From an uncultured Collinsella sp. (GTDB lineage: Bacteria; Actinomycetota; Coriobacteriia; Coriobacteriales; Coriobacteriaceae), in assembly GCA_905197665.1 (NCBI GenBank), contig CAJJZP010000004.1, positions 62,001-126,000 of the forward strand: 64,000 nt of DNA, given 5' to 3'. Position 1 is the first letter of the stretch. Each line of letters begins with the position of its first letter. The notes beneath the pieces are model-generated. The model was not told the DNA's origin and did no database searches. It saw only the letters and a list, made by a program, of their open reading frames with translations. The translations under genes and the position numbers were made by a program. Shown here piece after piece: positions 8,237-16,841 of the stretch.

Positions 8237-9874
8237 ATGCAGCATATCGATCGGATTATCCGCTCCAAGAACGTTTTTACCGCCCAAGACGGTATCGATA
8301 CCGCCCGCGAGCTGGCGATCGCCATCGCGGGTGATCGCATCGTCGCAGTCGGCGCGCCCGATGACGTGATTGACGCCGCACCTGCCGCCACGCCGGTGGT
8401 CGATTACGGCGAGCAGTTTGTCTGCCCCGGTTTCCACGATGCGCACCTGCATTTCTTCCATACTTCGGTTGGCTCCTCGCCGTACATGCTCATGGATATG
8501 GGCACGTCCGAGGCAGCATTGGTGCAGCATGCGCTCGAGTTTTCCAAAGGCTTGCCAGATGACGCCTGGGTCGTGACCCAGGGTTGGCGCGATTACCGCT
8601 GGGATCCGCCCGAGCACCCTACCAAGGCCTCCCTCGATGCGGCATTTCCCGATCGTCCCTGCGTTATGTACTCGGGCGACGGGCACACGCTGTGGCTCAA
8701 CAGCCGCGCACTCGAGGCGCTCGGCGTTACGCGCGACAGCGAGCCTCCGGCGGGTGGCAGTTACGACAAAGACTCAAACGGTGAGCTTACGGGTATCGCT
8801 CACGAGGCTGCGGCCATGCAGCTGCTGCCGCGCTGCCTGGAGTGGCTGGGCGAGGACCGCATCGCGAGCGCATACGCCGACCAGATGAAGCGTATGGCCG
8901 AGCAAGGCATTACCTCAATCTGCGATATGTCGCTCATGCCCATGCCAGGCTGCGACTTTATTCGCGACGATGTTTACGACAAGCTGCAGGCCGCCGGCAA
9001 GCTGGGCATCCGCGCCCATCTGTTTCCCACGCTGCTGGATGACCAATCGCGCTTGGAAGAACTCCAGACCCGCTACGCGAACAACGCGCTGCTCTCGGCG
9101 CCAGGCTTTAAACAGTTCTTCGACGGCGTGTCGAGCGAGCATACCGCATACCTCACTGATCCCTATACCAATCCACGCTTCCCGGGCGATCAGGGTCGCC
9201 TGACGGTTCCTGTCGAGCGCATGCGCAAGTTGGTTCTGGCGGCAGCCGAGCGCGGCCACACCGTGCGCATCCACGTTATCGGCGACGGCGCCATCCATGC
9301 TGCGCTCGATATCTTTGAGGAGGCGGCAGAGCTCTACGGCTTGCCCCAGCACGGCCACAATACGCTTGAGCACCTGGAGAATCTGCTGCCTCAGGACATC
9401 GATCGTCTGCGCAAGCTCAACGTCATTGCCTCGAGCCAGCCTTGCCACATCACGCTCGACCCGGGTGGCCCGGAGCGCGACCTGGGCCTGGAACGCAGCC
9501 GCATCATGTGGCCGTTCGCAACTTATCAGCAGCGCGGTATCCGTCAAGCTTTCGGTACCGACAGCCCCATCACGGCCGTTACCAGCATGAACGTGCTCTA
9601 CACGGCTATCACGCGCCAAGATCCCCGCAGCCACTGGCCCGAGGGCGGCTGGCTGCCGAGCGAGCGTATCGACGCGGCAACGGCCCTGCGCAGCTACACG
9701 CTTGGCAGCGCGTACGCAGCGGGCGACGAGCAAAACCTCGGCAGCCTGGAACCCGGCAAATACGCCGACCTGGTAGTCCTGGACCGAAACCTGCTCACCG
9801 TTGACCCCCAAGAGCTCCAGGCCACCAAGGTTCAGGCCACCTACCTGGCGGGCAACTTAATCTACGAGCGCTAA
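8237..9874 (+). CDS. YtcJ-like amidohydrolase
   Basis: A 545-residue amidohydrolase of the YtcJ/exoenzyme-regulatory AepA type. Metal-site and fold motifs are present in order: CPGFHDAHLHFFH, IHVIGDGAIHAALD, HLENLLPQD, and FGTDSPITAVTSMNVLYTAI, ending with the composite domain LGSLEPGKYADLVVLDRN. Substrates of this family are mostly unknown. Three in-frame ATGs lie within 13 bases; I prefer 8237 because GGGG at 8227-8230 is then at a good distance, but 8225 or 8231 are possible. The open frame continues about 1.6 kb upstream over the opposite-strand M20 gene, which is a shadow. A terminator follows. Confidence 0.88.
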   Translation: MQHIDRIIRSKNVFTAQDGIDTARELAIAIAGDRIVAVGAPDDVIDAAPAATPVVDYGEQFVCPGFHDAHLHFFHTSVGSSPYMLMDMGTSEAALVQHALEFSKGLPDDAWVVTQGWRDYRWDPPEHPTKASLDAAFPDRPCVMYSGDGHTLWLNSRALEALGVTRDSEPPAGGSYDKDSNGELTGIAHEAAAMQLLPRCLEWLGEDRIASAYADQMKRMAEQGITSICDMSLMPMPGCDFIRDDVYDKLQAAGKLGIRAHLFPTLLDDQSRLEELQTRYANNALLSAPGFKQFFDGVSSEHTAYLTDPYTNPRFPGDQGRLTVPVERMRKLVLAAAERGHTVRIHVIGDGAIHAALDIFEEAAELYGLPQHGHNTLEHLENLLPQDIDRLRKLNVIASSQPCHITLDPGGPERDLGLERSRIMWPFATYQQRGIRQAFGTDSPITAVTSMNVLYTAITRQDPRSHWPEGGWLPSERIDAATALRSYTLGSAYAAGDEQNLGSLEPGKYADLVVLDRNLLTVDPQELQATKVQATYLAGNLIYER

Positions 9875-9892
9875 TATTCATGCCGTACCGTT

Positions 9893-9940
9893 AAACGCGG
9901 CTCGGGCAGCCTATTTTGGGATGGCGCTCGAGCCGCGTTT
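9893..9940 (+). terminator. Terminator after the YtcJ-like gene
   Basis: AAACGCGGCTCG pairs with CGAGCCGCGTTT across a loop of about 24 bases. Confidence 0.75.
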
Positions 9941-10478
9941 GTTTGCCGATGGGGGTTCGTTAGGAGCGTCCCCTCTCTGCTGGATTTGGGCGCAGGGTGG
10001 AAGCGCTGCTGCTCCGCGCGCTCAATTGGGACATCAGCGATGCTTTCTCTTAGCGTTTTGCATACTTCCAGTTGCAAATTGCAAAAAAAGTTGAGATGTT
10101 CTTTCCGGTCCTGATGTACCCCCGCCTGGGCCGTGCAAAAAATGGAGTATTCAGCACCGTGAGCTCTGCCGGTGCCGCTGCAGTCGGGTGGCATTGCGGA
10201 GATCGACGTCATTTTGGGGTCCGGTGCGGCGCGAGGCACGCTTTTTTGTCCTGACGGGGTTTGCCCGTCGACCCAAATCGCCGGTCAAAGGTGTTCTTGG
10301 GACCAATATGGTGTGTCCGGCGCGTATGCAGCCGTCCTGGCCTGCTGAAAACTCCCAAAAATGCACGCTGCTCCCCAGGGGACCCGTGCGAGCGGCGAAA
10401 ACCATGCCCAAGTCGCTGCCCGCATCGCCATTTTGCTGCACTGACTTTTCTGAATACCGGGCCCGAGATTGGTCAACC
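9941..10478. other. Unexplained 0.54-kb non-coding stretch
   Basis: I find no convincing gene here. Open frames exist on both strands but have no ribosome-binding site, no recognisable family motif and atypical composition. The stretch is locally more AT-rich (for example TTGCAAATTGCAAAAAAAG near 10070) and contains short palindromes. It lies between the terminator of the YtcJ-like gene and the 3' end of the convergent sulfatase gene, so it holds no obvious promoter need either. Confidence 0.5.
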
Positions 10479-12542
10479 CTAGGCTCCCGGAGCTGCGTTG
10501 GGGTCGGTTTCGTTGGCGGCCGCCTGCTTATGGGTGGCAAAGACCGAGCCTTCGTGGTCGAAGAGCTTACGATATTGCATGCGGTCCAGGCGATCGCGCG
10601 CATTAGCGGTCTTGGCGGGAACGTTCTTGGCCTCGGCTGTATACCAAACGCCGTGCGCATCCTGCGCCCCCACCACGTTTATCGCCGGCATGTGCGCTCG
10701 GTTTTGCAAGCGTGCGCGTTGGTAGGCGGTGAGCGGGGCACCGATGGCATTGAGTGCGAGTGCACCGACGTTATTGATGCTTGTGTTGAGTTCCCCACTC
10801 GTTTGTGCGTTGCCGGCGACATCGTAGTTCGCCCAGACCACATAGCGCGTCTGCCAGATGCGCTCGGTATGGGTGGCATCGTCCTCATCGGTAAAGTAGA
10901 GGTCGTTGTAGCGGTCGGTGAAGAACGGCTGGTGGTCGCCGTACATCACCACGACGACGGGGCGGTCGAGATCGCGCAGCTTTTCCAGGAAGGCGGCGAA
11001 GGCGGCATCGGACGCTTCCATGAGCGAGCAGTATTCATTGGTCCAGGTGATAACTTTGTCGGACACACCTTCGACGGCAAGGTGCAGTTGCTGGTCGGTG
11101 GGCACCAAGCCCGTGTCATAGGCGGAGTGGTTTTGCATCGTCACGTCGTGGATGAAGATCGGCTGGTCGCTCTGCTTTAGTACCTCGAGGCACTTGTCGT
11201 AGGTGGCGGCGTCGGTGACCTTGCGGCAGAGCTCGGGTGCGCCGGCGAAGTCCTCGATCGAGAGGAACTCGTCGAATCCCATGTCCGCGAAGACGTTCTC
11301 GCGATTCCAGTTGGTGGCGTGGTTGGGGTGCATGGCCACGGTGCGATAGCCGAGTCTCTTGAACTGACGGGCGAGGTTCTCGCTCGGGGCCAGGTTGTAG
11401 GTCATGAACGGGTAGACGCCAGCGCCCAGGAATGCCATGGAGTGTCCGGTTAAGAACTCGAACTCGCTGTTACAGGTGCCGGCACCGAAGGCGCTCATGT
11501 AGCTCACTCCCTGCAGAAGCGCGTTGTCGATGGCTTTGAAGCGCTCGGGCCCCTTATAGCCACAGCCCAGTTCGTTAAAGATTGAAAGGTCGGCGAAGGA
11601 CTCGTTCATGATGCAGATGACTGAGGGCTTGAGCTGGTCAAACTGTTCGACGGCAGCGGCACGGGAGGGGTCGGCGATGCCGTTCGTGCCCGCGTTCCAG
11701 CGCGCGGCAAGGCGCTTGATGATCGCCGAGGCCTCACCGCTCTTGTAGTGCTTGGGTTTAGGCGGCACCATTTTTTGCGCGCTCGAAATGAAGGTGGGGA
11801 GAAACCCCTGACTGTAATAGCTTTCGAGGGGCTTCCAGGTATGAAGCTTGATGCCCAAGGTGTCGTAATAGCTGATGAAGGCCTGCGCCCCCAGCACGGC
11901 TCCGGCAACAAGTGCGGTACGACGGTCGACGGAGAGGGGGAGCTTGGATTTGGTTGCGACTGGATGCTCCCTCGGCGCTGTCGATGTCCCCTCGGTTGCC
12001 GGAGACGCCTTTGGGTCCATCGATTTCAAGGACGCAGACATCGCATGGTCGATGGGCTCGGGGGACGTTTCCGATGCGCGGCGCGGCGGTCGCCCACATG
12101 CATCACGCGGAATGAGGACGATAAGCGCGATTCCCAAGGCCGCGGCGGCAAGCCCCATGAAGCAGAAAGTGCTGAGCTCATAGGTGTAGCTGCCGGCGAC
12201 CGTCGCAGCGGTCGAGAGGGCGAACAGGTCTCCGGGTTGGATGGGCATCGATTTGAACGTGATTACGAAGTACTCGGCGATACCGATGCTGGCGAGCGCA
12301 GCGATGCCCACGATTGCGGGGGTCTTACGGCGGTGCGGCAGATAGAACAACAGGCACAAGAAGCAGAAGATGAGCAAAAGCTCTAAAAGTGCCGGTCCGG
12401 CCTGCATCTTCCATAGTTCATGGTTGGAGGGCAGCTCGAGGGCGAGCATCGAGCATATCGATGCGCCGCCGATCGTTGCCAGCGTACGGGGGTAGGGATG
12501 GTCGGTCATCCAGCTTTTCAGATCCTTCATGCTCATCTTCAT
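10479..12542 (-). CDS. LTA synthase-like sulfatase-fold phosphoglycerol transferase
   Basis: The 687-residue protein has about five membrane helices in its first 200 residues, a polar linker, and an extracytoplasmic sulfatase-fold catalytic domain. Landmarks of the LtaS/MdoB family are visible: SVICIMNESFADLS (metal site), GAGTCNSEFEFLTGHS with the nucleophilic Thr, HPNHATNWNRE, and VVVMYGDHQPFF. Such enzymes move glycerol phosphate from phosphatidylglycerol onto a surface glycan. GTAAGGAACAGAGACG before the ATG supports the start. The acceptor polymer cannot be told from sequence. The gene lies just downstream of the zinc-transporter remnant. Confidence 0.88.
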   Translation of the reverse strand: MKMSMKDLKSWMTDHPYPRTLATIGGASICSMLALELPSNHELWKMQAGPALLELLLIFCFLCLLFYLPHRRKTPAIVGIAALASIGIAEYFVITFKSMPIQPGDLFALSTAATVAGSYTYELSTFCFMGLAAAALGIALIVLIPRDACGRPPRRASETSPEPIDHAMSASLKSMDPKASPATEGTSTAPREHPVATKSKLPLSVDRRTALVAGAVLGAQAFISYYDTLGIKLHTWKPLESYYSQGFLPTFISSAQKMVPPKPKHYKSGEASAIIKRLAARWNAGTNGIADPSRAAAVEQFDQLKPSVICIMNESFADLSIFNELGCGYKGPERFKAIDNALLQGVSYMSAFGAGTCNSEFEFLTGHSMAFLGAGVYPFMTYNLAPSENLARQFKRLGYRTVAMHPNHATNWNRENVFADMGFDEFLSIEDFAGAPELCRKVTDAATYDKCLEVLKQSDQPIFIHDVTMQNHSAYDTGLVPTDQQLHLAVEGVSDKVITWTNEYCSLMEASDAAFAAFLEKLRDLDRPVVVVMYGDHQPFFTDRYNDLYFTDEDDATHTERIWQTRYVVWANYDVAGNAQTSGELNTSINNVGALALNAIGAPLTAYQRARLQNRAHMPAINVVGAQDAHGVWYTAEAKNVPAKTANARDRLDRMQYRKLFDHEGSVFATHKQAAANETDPNAAPGA

Positions 12543-12554
12543 CGTCTCTGTTCC

Positions 12555-12796
12555 TTACTCCTAGTTCAGCGTCTTCACGAGCTTCTCCAGGTTGTCGTTC
12601 ATGATGGGTGGGTAATCCTCGCCGGCTTTAAGCTGTTTGTCAGTGAGCCCCTCGACGGGGTCGAGCTGGACGCATTGTCGTCAGAAGCGGCGAGAGCAAA
12701 GACCGCACTTAAAAGGGGCATATATGCCGCCGCCATGGGGCCACGGTGACGAATAGGACGCCGCTTGGGATGGCGACGGTAGATTCGGTTGTCCAT
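12555..12796 (-). pseudogene. Collapsed znuA-like metal-binding lipoprotein gene (both ends only, frameshifted)
   Basis: Reading the - strand, AGGAGCAATCT precedes an ATG at 12796 and a signal-peptide-like start (MDNRIYRRHPKRRPIRHRG, then a hydrophobic run ending LLSAVFALAA). About 40 codons later a different frame opens and encodes VQLDPVEGLTDKQLKAGEDY followed by PPIMNDNLEKLVKTLN and a stop. That second piece resembles the extreme C-terminus of zinc/manganese-binding substrate proteins of the ZnuA/AdcA type. The simplest reading is an internal deletion of roughly 250 codons that left the two ends out of frame. The family assignment of the tail is from memory of the C-terminal pattern and is moderate in confidence. 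Confidence 0.55.
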
Positions 12797-12894
12797 AGAT
12801 TGCTCCTGAATTGAAAACGGCTGCGTCGGGGTGCCGACGGCCGAAGGCGATGCCGCTGTGGCACGCGGTAGCTATTTGATTCAATTGGGAGCCG

Positions 12895-13263
12895 TTAATC
12901 GTCCAGACGGACCCTGAGGGATAATAGGGTGACCGGGGCATATGAAGATCGCTCGGTGCCGATGACGGCTAGGGCGGAGATCAGCAAGAGGGTGATGAAC
13001 GATGTCGCGCCCACGGGGACGGTGTCACCGCCACGGGCGATCGACAGATTGCCGGCGAGCTCGGCGCAGATGGTGCAGCCCGCGCCGGTGCAGTCATGAT
13101 GCAACTCATGGGCGGTTGCGATGGGGGAGAGGATGGTTACCGCGAGAAGGGCGAAGACGAGAGCCAGGGCGAGCAGGCGAGTGCGAACGGGCGGCATGGA
13201 GTCGCGTGCATCGCGATTCGGTGCTATATCTCGCCATGCCGAGGTGCTCAGCTCATCAGTCAT
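12895..13263 (-). CDS. Small membrane protein with HDCxGxxCxIC motif
   Basis: From the ATG at 13263, preceded by AGGGAGGGCAG, the frame encodes 122 residues with two hydrophobic helices (about 31-50 and 83-100). Between them lies HELHHDCTGAGCTICAELAG, a His/Cys cluster that looks metal-binding. Small proteins with this His-Asp-Cys...Cys-x-Ile-Cys pattern are, as I recall, often encoded with zinc uptake systems, which fits the znuA-like remnant directly downstream on the same strand. Function is unknown. The frame is open to 13401, but the upstream ATG lacks a ribosome-binding site. Confidence 0.6.
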   Translation of the reverse strand: MTDELSTSAWRDIAPNRDARDSMPPVRTRLLALALVFALLAVTILSPIATAHELHHDCTGAGCTICAELAGNLSIARGGDTVPVGATSFITLLLISALAVIGTERSSYAPVTLLSLRVRLDD

Positions 13264-13504
13264 CTGCCCTCCCTTCCTCTCATCTGGGCATATTTCATCT
13301 GGAGGATTGTAGTCTTGAGAAGCTGATTCACAAAGTTGCCGCGCTAAAACTTCATGCTTTCCGGTCCGCCTTGGGGCTGCGCATAAGTTATCCTCCGACA
13401 TTCAGAAAATCTAAGTGCCAAAAAATAAGATTTTTTGACTCTGTGTTGTATAACCCGCCATTCGTGGGTACCATTCAACGCGTACGCAAACAAAAAGGGT
13501 TAAC

Positions 13505-13525
13505 CCGCGCGGCATGACCGCGCGG
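13505..13525 (+). promoter_or_regulatory. Hairpin in the groES leader
   Basis: CCGCGCGG, five bases, CCGCGCGG lies just ahead of the AAAGGAGG ribosome-binding site of groES. No CIRCE or HAIR-type heat-shock operator was found upstream. Confidence 0.45.
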
Positions 13526-13546
13526 CCCACAAAGGAGGAAACAAGC

Positions 13547-13840
13547 ATGTCGTCTTTGAAGCCGCTTGCAGATCGCGTCCTGGTCAAGCCCGACGAGGCC
13601 GAGCAGAAGACCGCTTCTGGTCTGTACATCGCCAGCAACGCTCAGGAGAAGCCGCAGCGCGGCACCATCGTTGCCGTGGGTGCCGGTAAGGTCAACGACA
13701 AGGGCGAGCGCATCCCCATGGACGTTCAGGTCGGCGACGTTGTCATTTACGGTAAGTTTGGTGGCAACGAGGTCAAGGTCGACGGCGAGAAGTATCTGCT
13801 CATGCGCGCCGACGACATCTACGCCGTCGTCGAGGCCTAG
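13547..13840 (+). CDS. groES: Co-chaperonin GroES
   Basis: The 97-residue protein has the full GroES pattern: LKPLADRVLVKPDEAEQKT at the N-terminus, the mobile-loop region SGLYIASNAQEKPQ, and the C-terminal GEKYLLMRADDIYAVVEA. It forms the heptameric lid of the GroEL folding chamber in the cytoplasm. AAAGGAGGAAACAAGC precedes the ATG at 13547; the frame is open 33 bases further upstream without a better start. groEL follows after 96 bp in the same direction, so the two are almost certainly an operon. Confidence 0.97.
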   Translation: MSSLKPLADRVLVKPDEAEQKTASGLYIASNAQEKPQRGTIVAVGAGKVNDKGERIPMDVQVGDVVIYGKFGGNEVKVDGEKYLLMRADDIYAVVEA

Positions 13841-13936
13841 TCTCGTCAGAATCTCTGATTCGTCTTTGAACGCGGTCGCCGCATAGGACTCGGAAGCGGC
13901 GACGCGAGTCACATTTCTTTTGGAGGATTACTCACC

Positions 13937-15574
13937 ATGGCAAAGAACATTACGTTCAACACCGATGCCCGCGCTAAGCTCGCCAAGGGCGTCAACACTC
14001 TGGCCGACGCCGTTACCGTCACCATGGGCCCCAAGGGCCGCTATGTCGCTCTGCAGCGCACGTTCGGTGCTCCGACCATCACCAACGACGGCGTTTCCGT
14101 CGCTAAGGAGATCGAGCTCGAGGACAACATCGAGAACATGGGCGCTCAGCTGGTGAAGGAGGTCGCCACCAAGACCAACGACACCGTGGGTGACGGCACC
14201 ACCACCGCAACCCTGCTCGCTCAGGCTATCGTCAACGACGGTCTGCGCAACGTCGCCGCCGGCGCCAACCCGCTGGCCATCCGTCGCGGCATCGACAAGG
14301 CCGTAAACGCCGCCGTCGCCGAGATGAAGAAGCAGGCCAAGCCGGTCGAGACCAAGGAGCAGATCGCTTCCGTCGGCACCATCTCCGCTGGTGACCCCGA
14401 GGTCGGCGAGAAGATCGCCGAGGCCATGGAGGTCGTGGGCAAGGACGGCGTCATCACCGTCGAGGATTCCCAGACGTTCGACATCACCATCGACACCGTC
14501 GAGGGCATGCAGTTCGACAAGGGCTATGTCTCCGCTTATTTCGTCACGGACAACGACCGCATGGAGGCCGTGATGAAGGATCCGTACATCCTCATCACCG
14601 ACCAGAAGATCTCCAGCGTTCAGGACATCATGCCTGTTCTCGAGGCTGTCCAGCGCGCCGGCCGTGGCCTGCTCATCATCGCTGAGGACATCGACGGCGA
14701 GGCTCTGCCCACCCTCGTCCTCAACAAGATCCGTGGCGCCCTCAACGTCTGCGCCGTCAAGGCCCCGGGCTACGGCGATCGCCGCAAGCGCATCCTCGAG
14801 GACATCGCCGTCCTCACCGGTGGCCAGGCCGCTCTGGACGAGCTGGGCGTGAAGGTCGCTGACATCACCGCCGATATGCTCGGTACCGCTAAGTCCGTCA
14901 CCATCTCCAAGGACAACACCGTCGTCGTCGGCGGCGCTGGCTCCAAGGAGGCCATCGACGCCCGCATCGCTCAGATTAAGGGCGAGATGGAGAACACCAC
15001 CTCTGACTTCGACCGTGAGAAGCTCCAGGAGCGCCTGGCCAAGCTCTCCGGTGGCGTTGCCGTCATCAAGGTCGGCGCTGCTACCGAGTCCGAGCTCAAG
15101 GAGATCAAGCACCGCGTCGAGGATGCCCTGCAGGCTACCCGCGCTGCTGTCGAGGAGGGCATCGTCGCCGGCGGTGGCGTCGCCTTCATGGACGCTGCTC
15201 CTGCGCTCGATGCTGTCGAGATCGACGACCCCGAGGAGAAGATCGGCGTCGACATCGTCAAGAAGGCTCTGACCGCTCCGGTCGCCACCATCGCCAAGAA
15301 CGCTGGCTTTGAGGGCGCTGTCGTGGTCGACAAGGTTGCCGAGCTGCCCGCCGGCCAGGGTCTCAACTCTGCCAACGGCGAGTGGGGCGACATGATCGAG
15401 ATGGGCGTCCTCGACCCCGTCAAGGTCAGCCGCGTCACCCTGCAGAACGCTGCTTCTGTCGCCAGCCTGATCCTCATCACCGAGGCCACCGTCTCCGATG
15501 TGCCCAAGAACACTCAGCTTGAGGACGCTATCGCTGCTGCCACCGCTGGTCAGCAGGGCGGCGGTATGTACTAA
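13937..15574 (+). CDS. groEL: Chaperonin GroEL
   Basis: The 545-residue protein is a standard GroEL: KNITFNTDARAKLAKGVNTL, TVTMGPKGRYVALQ, the ATP-site NDTVGDGTTTATLLAQAI, and the C-terminal domain with AGGGVAFMDAAPAL. It folds client proteins together with GroES. The C-terminus ends QQGGGMY rather than in the GGM repeats of many bacteria. TTGGAGG before the ATG fits the start. Codon use is strongly biased toward C-ending codons, as expected for a highly expressed gene. A 147-bp palindrome lies 26 bp after the stop. Confidence 0.98.
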   Translation: MAKNITFNTDARAKLAKGVNTLADAVTVTMGPKGRYVALQRTFGAPTITNDGVSVAKEIELEDNIENMGAQLVKEVATKTNDTVGDGTTTATLLAQAIVNDGLRNVAAGANPLAIRRGIDKAVNAAVAEMKKQAKPVETKEQIASVGTISAGDPEVGEKIAEAMEVVGKDGVITVEDSQTFDITIDTVEGMQFDKGYVSAYFVTDNDRMEAVMKDPYILITDQKISSVQDIMPVLEAVQRAGRGLLIIAEDIDGEALPTLVLNKIRGALNVCAVKAPGYGDRRKRILEDIAVLTGGQAALDELGVKVADITADMLGTAKSVTISKDNTVVVGGAGSKEAIDARIAQIKGEMENTTSDFDREKLQERLAKLSGGVAVIKVGAATESELKEIKHRVEDALQATRAAVEEGIVAGGGVAFMDAAPALDAVEIDDPEEKIGVDIVKKALTAPVATIAKNAGFEGAVVVDKVAELPAGQGLNSANGEWGDMIEMGVLDPVKVSRVTLQNAASVASLILITEATVSDVPKNTQLEDAIAAATAGQQGGGMY

Positions 15575-15600
15575 GGCCGACAAGGTCTAGAACTCCCACC

Positions 15601-15747
15601 GGGAATCCGGGGGCGTGACGGGGGCTTCCCTCCGGAACGTCCTCGGACATGCAAAGAGGCTCCGCATCGCGCTTCGCGCTGCGGAGCCTCTTTGCGTCCA
15701 GTGCGGAATGTTCCGGAGGGAAGCCCCCGTCACGCCCCCGGATTCCC
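15601..15747. repeat. 147-bp nested palindrome with 38-bp perfect arms
   Basis: The left arm 15601-15638 (starting GGGAATCCGGGGGCGTGACG) is the exact reverse complement of the right arm 15710-15747. Inside lies a second perfect stem, 15651-15665 with 15681-15695 (GCAAAGAGGCTCCGC / GCGGAGCCTCTTTGC), capped by a CGCG-CTT-CGCG mini-hairpin. The inner hairpin can act as the groEL terminator. The outer arms are far longer than a terminator needs. Confidence 0.9.
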
Positions 15748-15810
15748 TGCGTTTACGGCCTTGAGGTCGGCGGGCGGAGAAGGACGTGGTCGATAGGGAT
15801 ACGTGTCCCC

Positions 15811-15960
15811 TTCGCTGTTTCGCGCTTTGCGCGAAAGGCGCGCTACTTTGGGATGGATGGGGAACGTGGTTGTTGCGGTGGCTTTTCCCTTTTGCTGTTT
15901 CGCGGCTTTGCCGCGAAAAGCGCAGCACTTTGGGATGGGCGGGTACGTTATTGTCGCGCT
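15811..15960. repeat. Two tandem copies of a ~80-bp hairpin-containing repeat
   Basis: Copy A (about 15811-15866) and copy B (about 15891-15955) share GCTGTTTCGCG...CGCGAAA hairpins followed by a block ending CACTTTGGGATGG (ACTTTGGGATGG is identical in both) and a G-rich GG-ACGT stretch. The hairpins are TTTCGCGCTTTGCGCGAAA and TTTCGCGGCTTTGCCGCGAA(A), so stem bases co-vary. No gene is visible between 15575 and 16250 apart from these repeats and the riboswitch. Confidence 0.7.
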
Positions 15961-16019
15961 GCTCTGTCCCGGCCGCATTTCTAGAGCGTTTCCCCCGCCA
16001 TAAATTACCCTTGGCATAC

Positions 16020-16047
16020 TTGCGCGAAAGCCTACTGGTGCTACACT
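16020..16047 (+). promoter_or_regulatory. Likely promoter of the ribU operon
   Basis: TTGCGC, 16 bases, TACACT lies just upstream of the FMN riboswitch. Confidence 0.5.
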
Positions 16048-16057
16048 TGCAATTGCT

Positions 16058-16240
16058 GTTTCAGGGCGGGGTGAAATTCCCCACTGGCGGTAAATCGGGC
16101 GGTGCTAAAGGGGTGCCGTGGCGCAGGCGAGGTGCCTGCGGCCGAGCCGATGAGTCCGCGACCCGTGTGTGCGTTGGTTCGCATGCCGGCTGAACTGGTG
16201 AGATCCCAGTACCAACGGTTAGAGTCCGGATGAAAGAGGC
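16058..16240 (+). promoter_or_regulatory. FMN riboswitch (RFN element)
   Basis: The conserved RFN blocks are visible in order: AGGGCGGGGTGAAATTCCCC, ACTGGCGGTAAA, GCCGAGCCGATGAGTCCGCG, GGTGAGATCCCAGTACC and CAACGGTTAGAGTCCGGATG. It binds flavin mononucleotide and reduces expression of riboflavin uptake or synthesis genes. Its 3' end comes within about 10 bases of the ribU start codon, so the AGGTGAT ribosome-binding site is close to or inside the last stem, which favours control of translation initiation. Confidence 0.93.
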
Positions 16241-16250
16241 AGGTGATCTT

Positions 16251-16841
16251 ATGTCTGAACAGTCGCAGCATATCCATTTTGAGAACACGAATAGGTGGAG
16301 CACCAAACAGCTCGTTACCATGGCGCTGATGTGTGCCTTGGGCGCCCTGTTTATGTACGTGCAGCTGCCTATCCTTCCTTCGGCGCCGTTTTTGACGTAT
16401 GACCCGTCGCTGGTGCCGGCGATGGTGTGCGGTTTTGCGTATGGTCCTGGCGCCGGTACTGCTGTTGCCGCTATGGCGATTGTTATCCATGCGCTTACCA
16501 CGGGCGATTGGGTCGGCGCACTTATGAACCTGGTTGCTACGCTGGGCTACATTCTGCCCGCGGCTATCGTGTACCAGAAGATGCATACCTATAAGGGTGC
16601 CGTGATTGGCCTAGTGTTCGGTGTCATTGCCGCTACGGCGTTGTCTATGGTCGCAAACCTTACCATTGGCGTATGGTTCTGGTATGGCTCGGTCGATGTG
16701 ATCGCCCCGCTTATGATTCCTGCCGTGCTGCCGTTCAACCTTATCAAGACCGTGCTTAACTCGGTGTTGACGCTAGCGGTGTATAAAGCAGTCTCCAACC
16801 TCATCACGCCTAAAAAGGACCAGGTCAAAGGCCGCGCATGA
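16251..16841 (+). CDS. ribU: Riboflavin ECF transporter S component RibU
   Basis: The 196-residue protein has about five or six hydrophobic helices and RibU-type motifs (LPILPSAPFLTYDPSLVPAM, then CGFAYGPGAG). RibU captures riboflavin in the membrane. The FMN riboswitch directly upstream confirms the substrate. I place the start at the ATG at 16251 after AGAGGCAGGTGATCTT; an in-frame ATG at 16230 lies within the conserved GTCCGGATG end of the riboswitch and is unlikely. The stop overlaps the ATPase start by 4 bp (ATGA). Confidence 0.9.
   Translation: MSEQSQHIHFENTNRWSTKQLVTMALMCALGALFMYVQLPILPSAPFLTYDPSLVPAMVCGFAYGPGAGTAVAAMAIVIHALTTGDWVGALMNLVATLGYILPAAIVYQKMHTYKGAVIGLVFGVIAATALSMVANLTIGVWFWYGSVDVIAPLMIPAVLPFNLIKTVLNSVLTLAVYKAVSNLITPKKDQVKGRA

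Noticed and set aside
12681..12941. An 86-residue - strand open frame over the znuA-like remnant
   Set aside because: It starts inside the upstream gene without a ribosome-binding site and is in a different frame from both recognisable remnant pieces.
13264..13546. Heat-shock operator (CIRCE or HAIR) before groES
   Set aside because: No TTAGCACTC/GAGTGCTAA or CTTGAGT-type pair could be found; only a GC-rich leader hairpin is seen.
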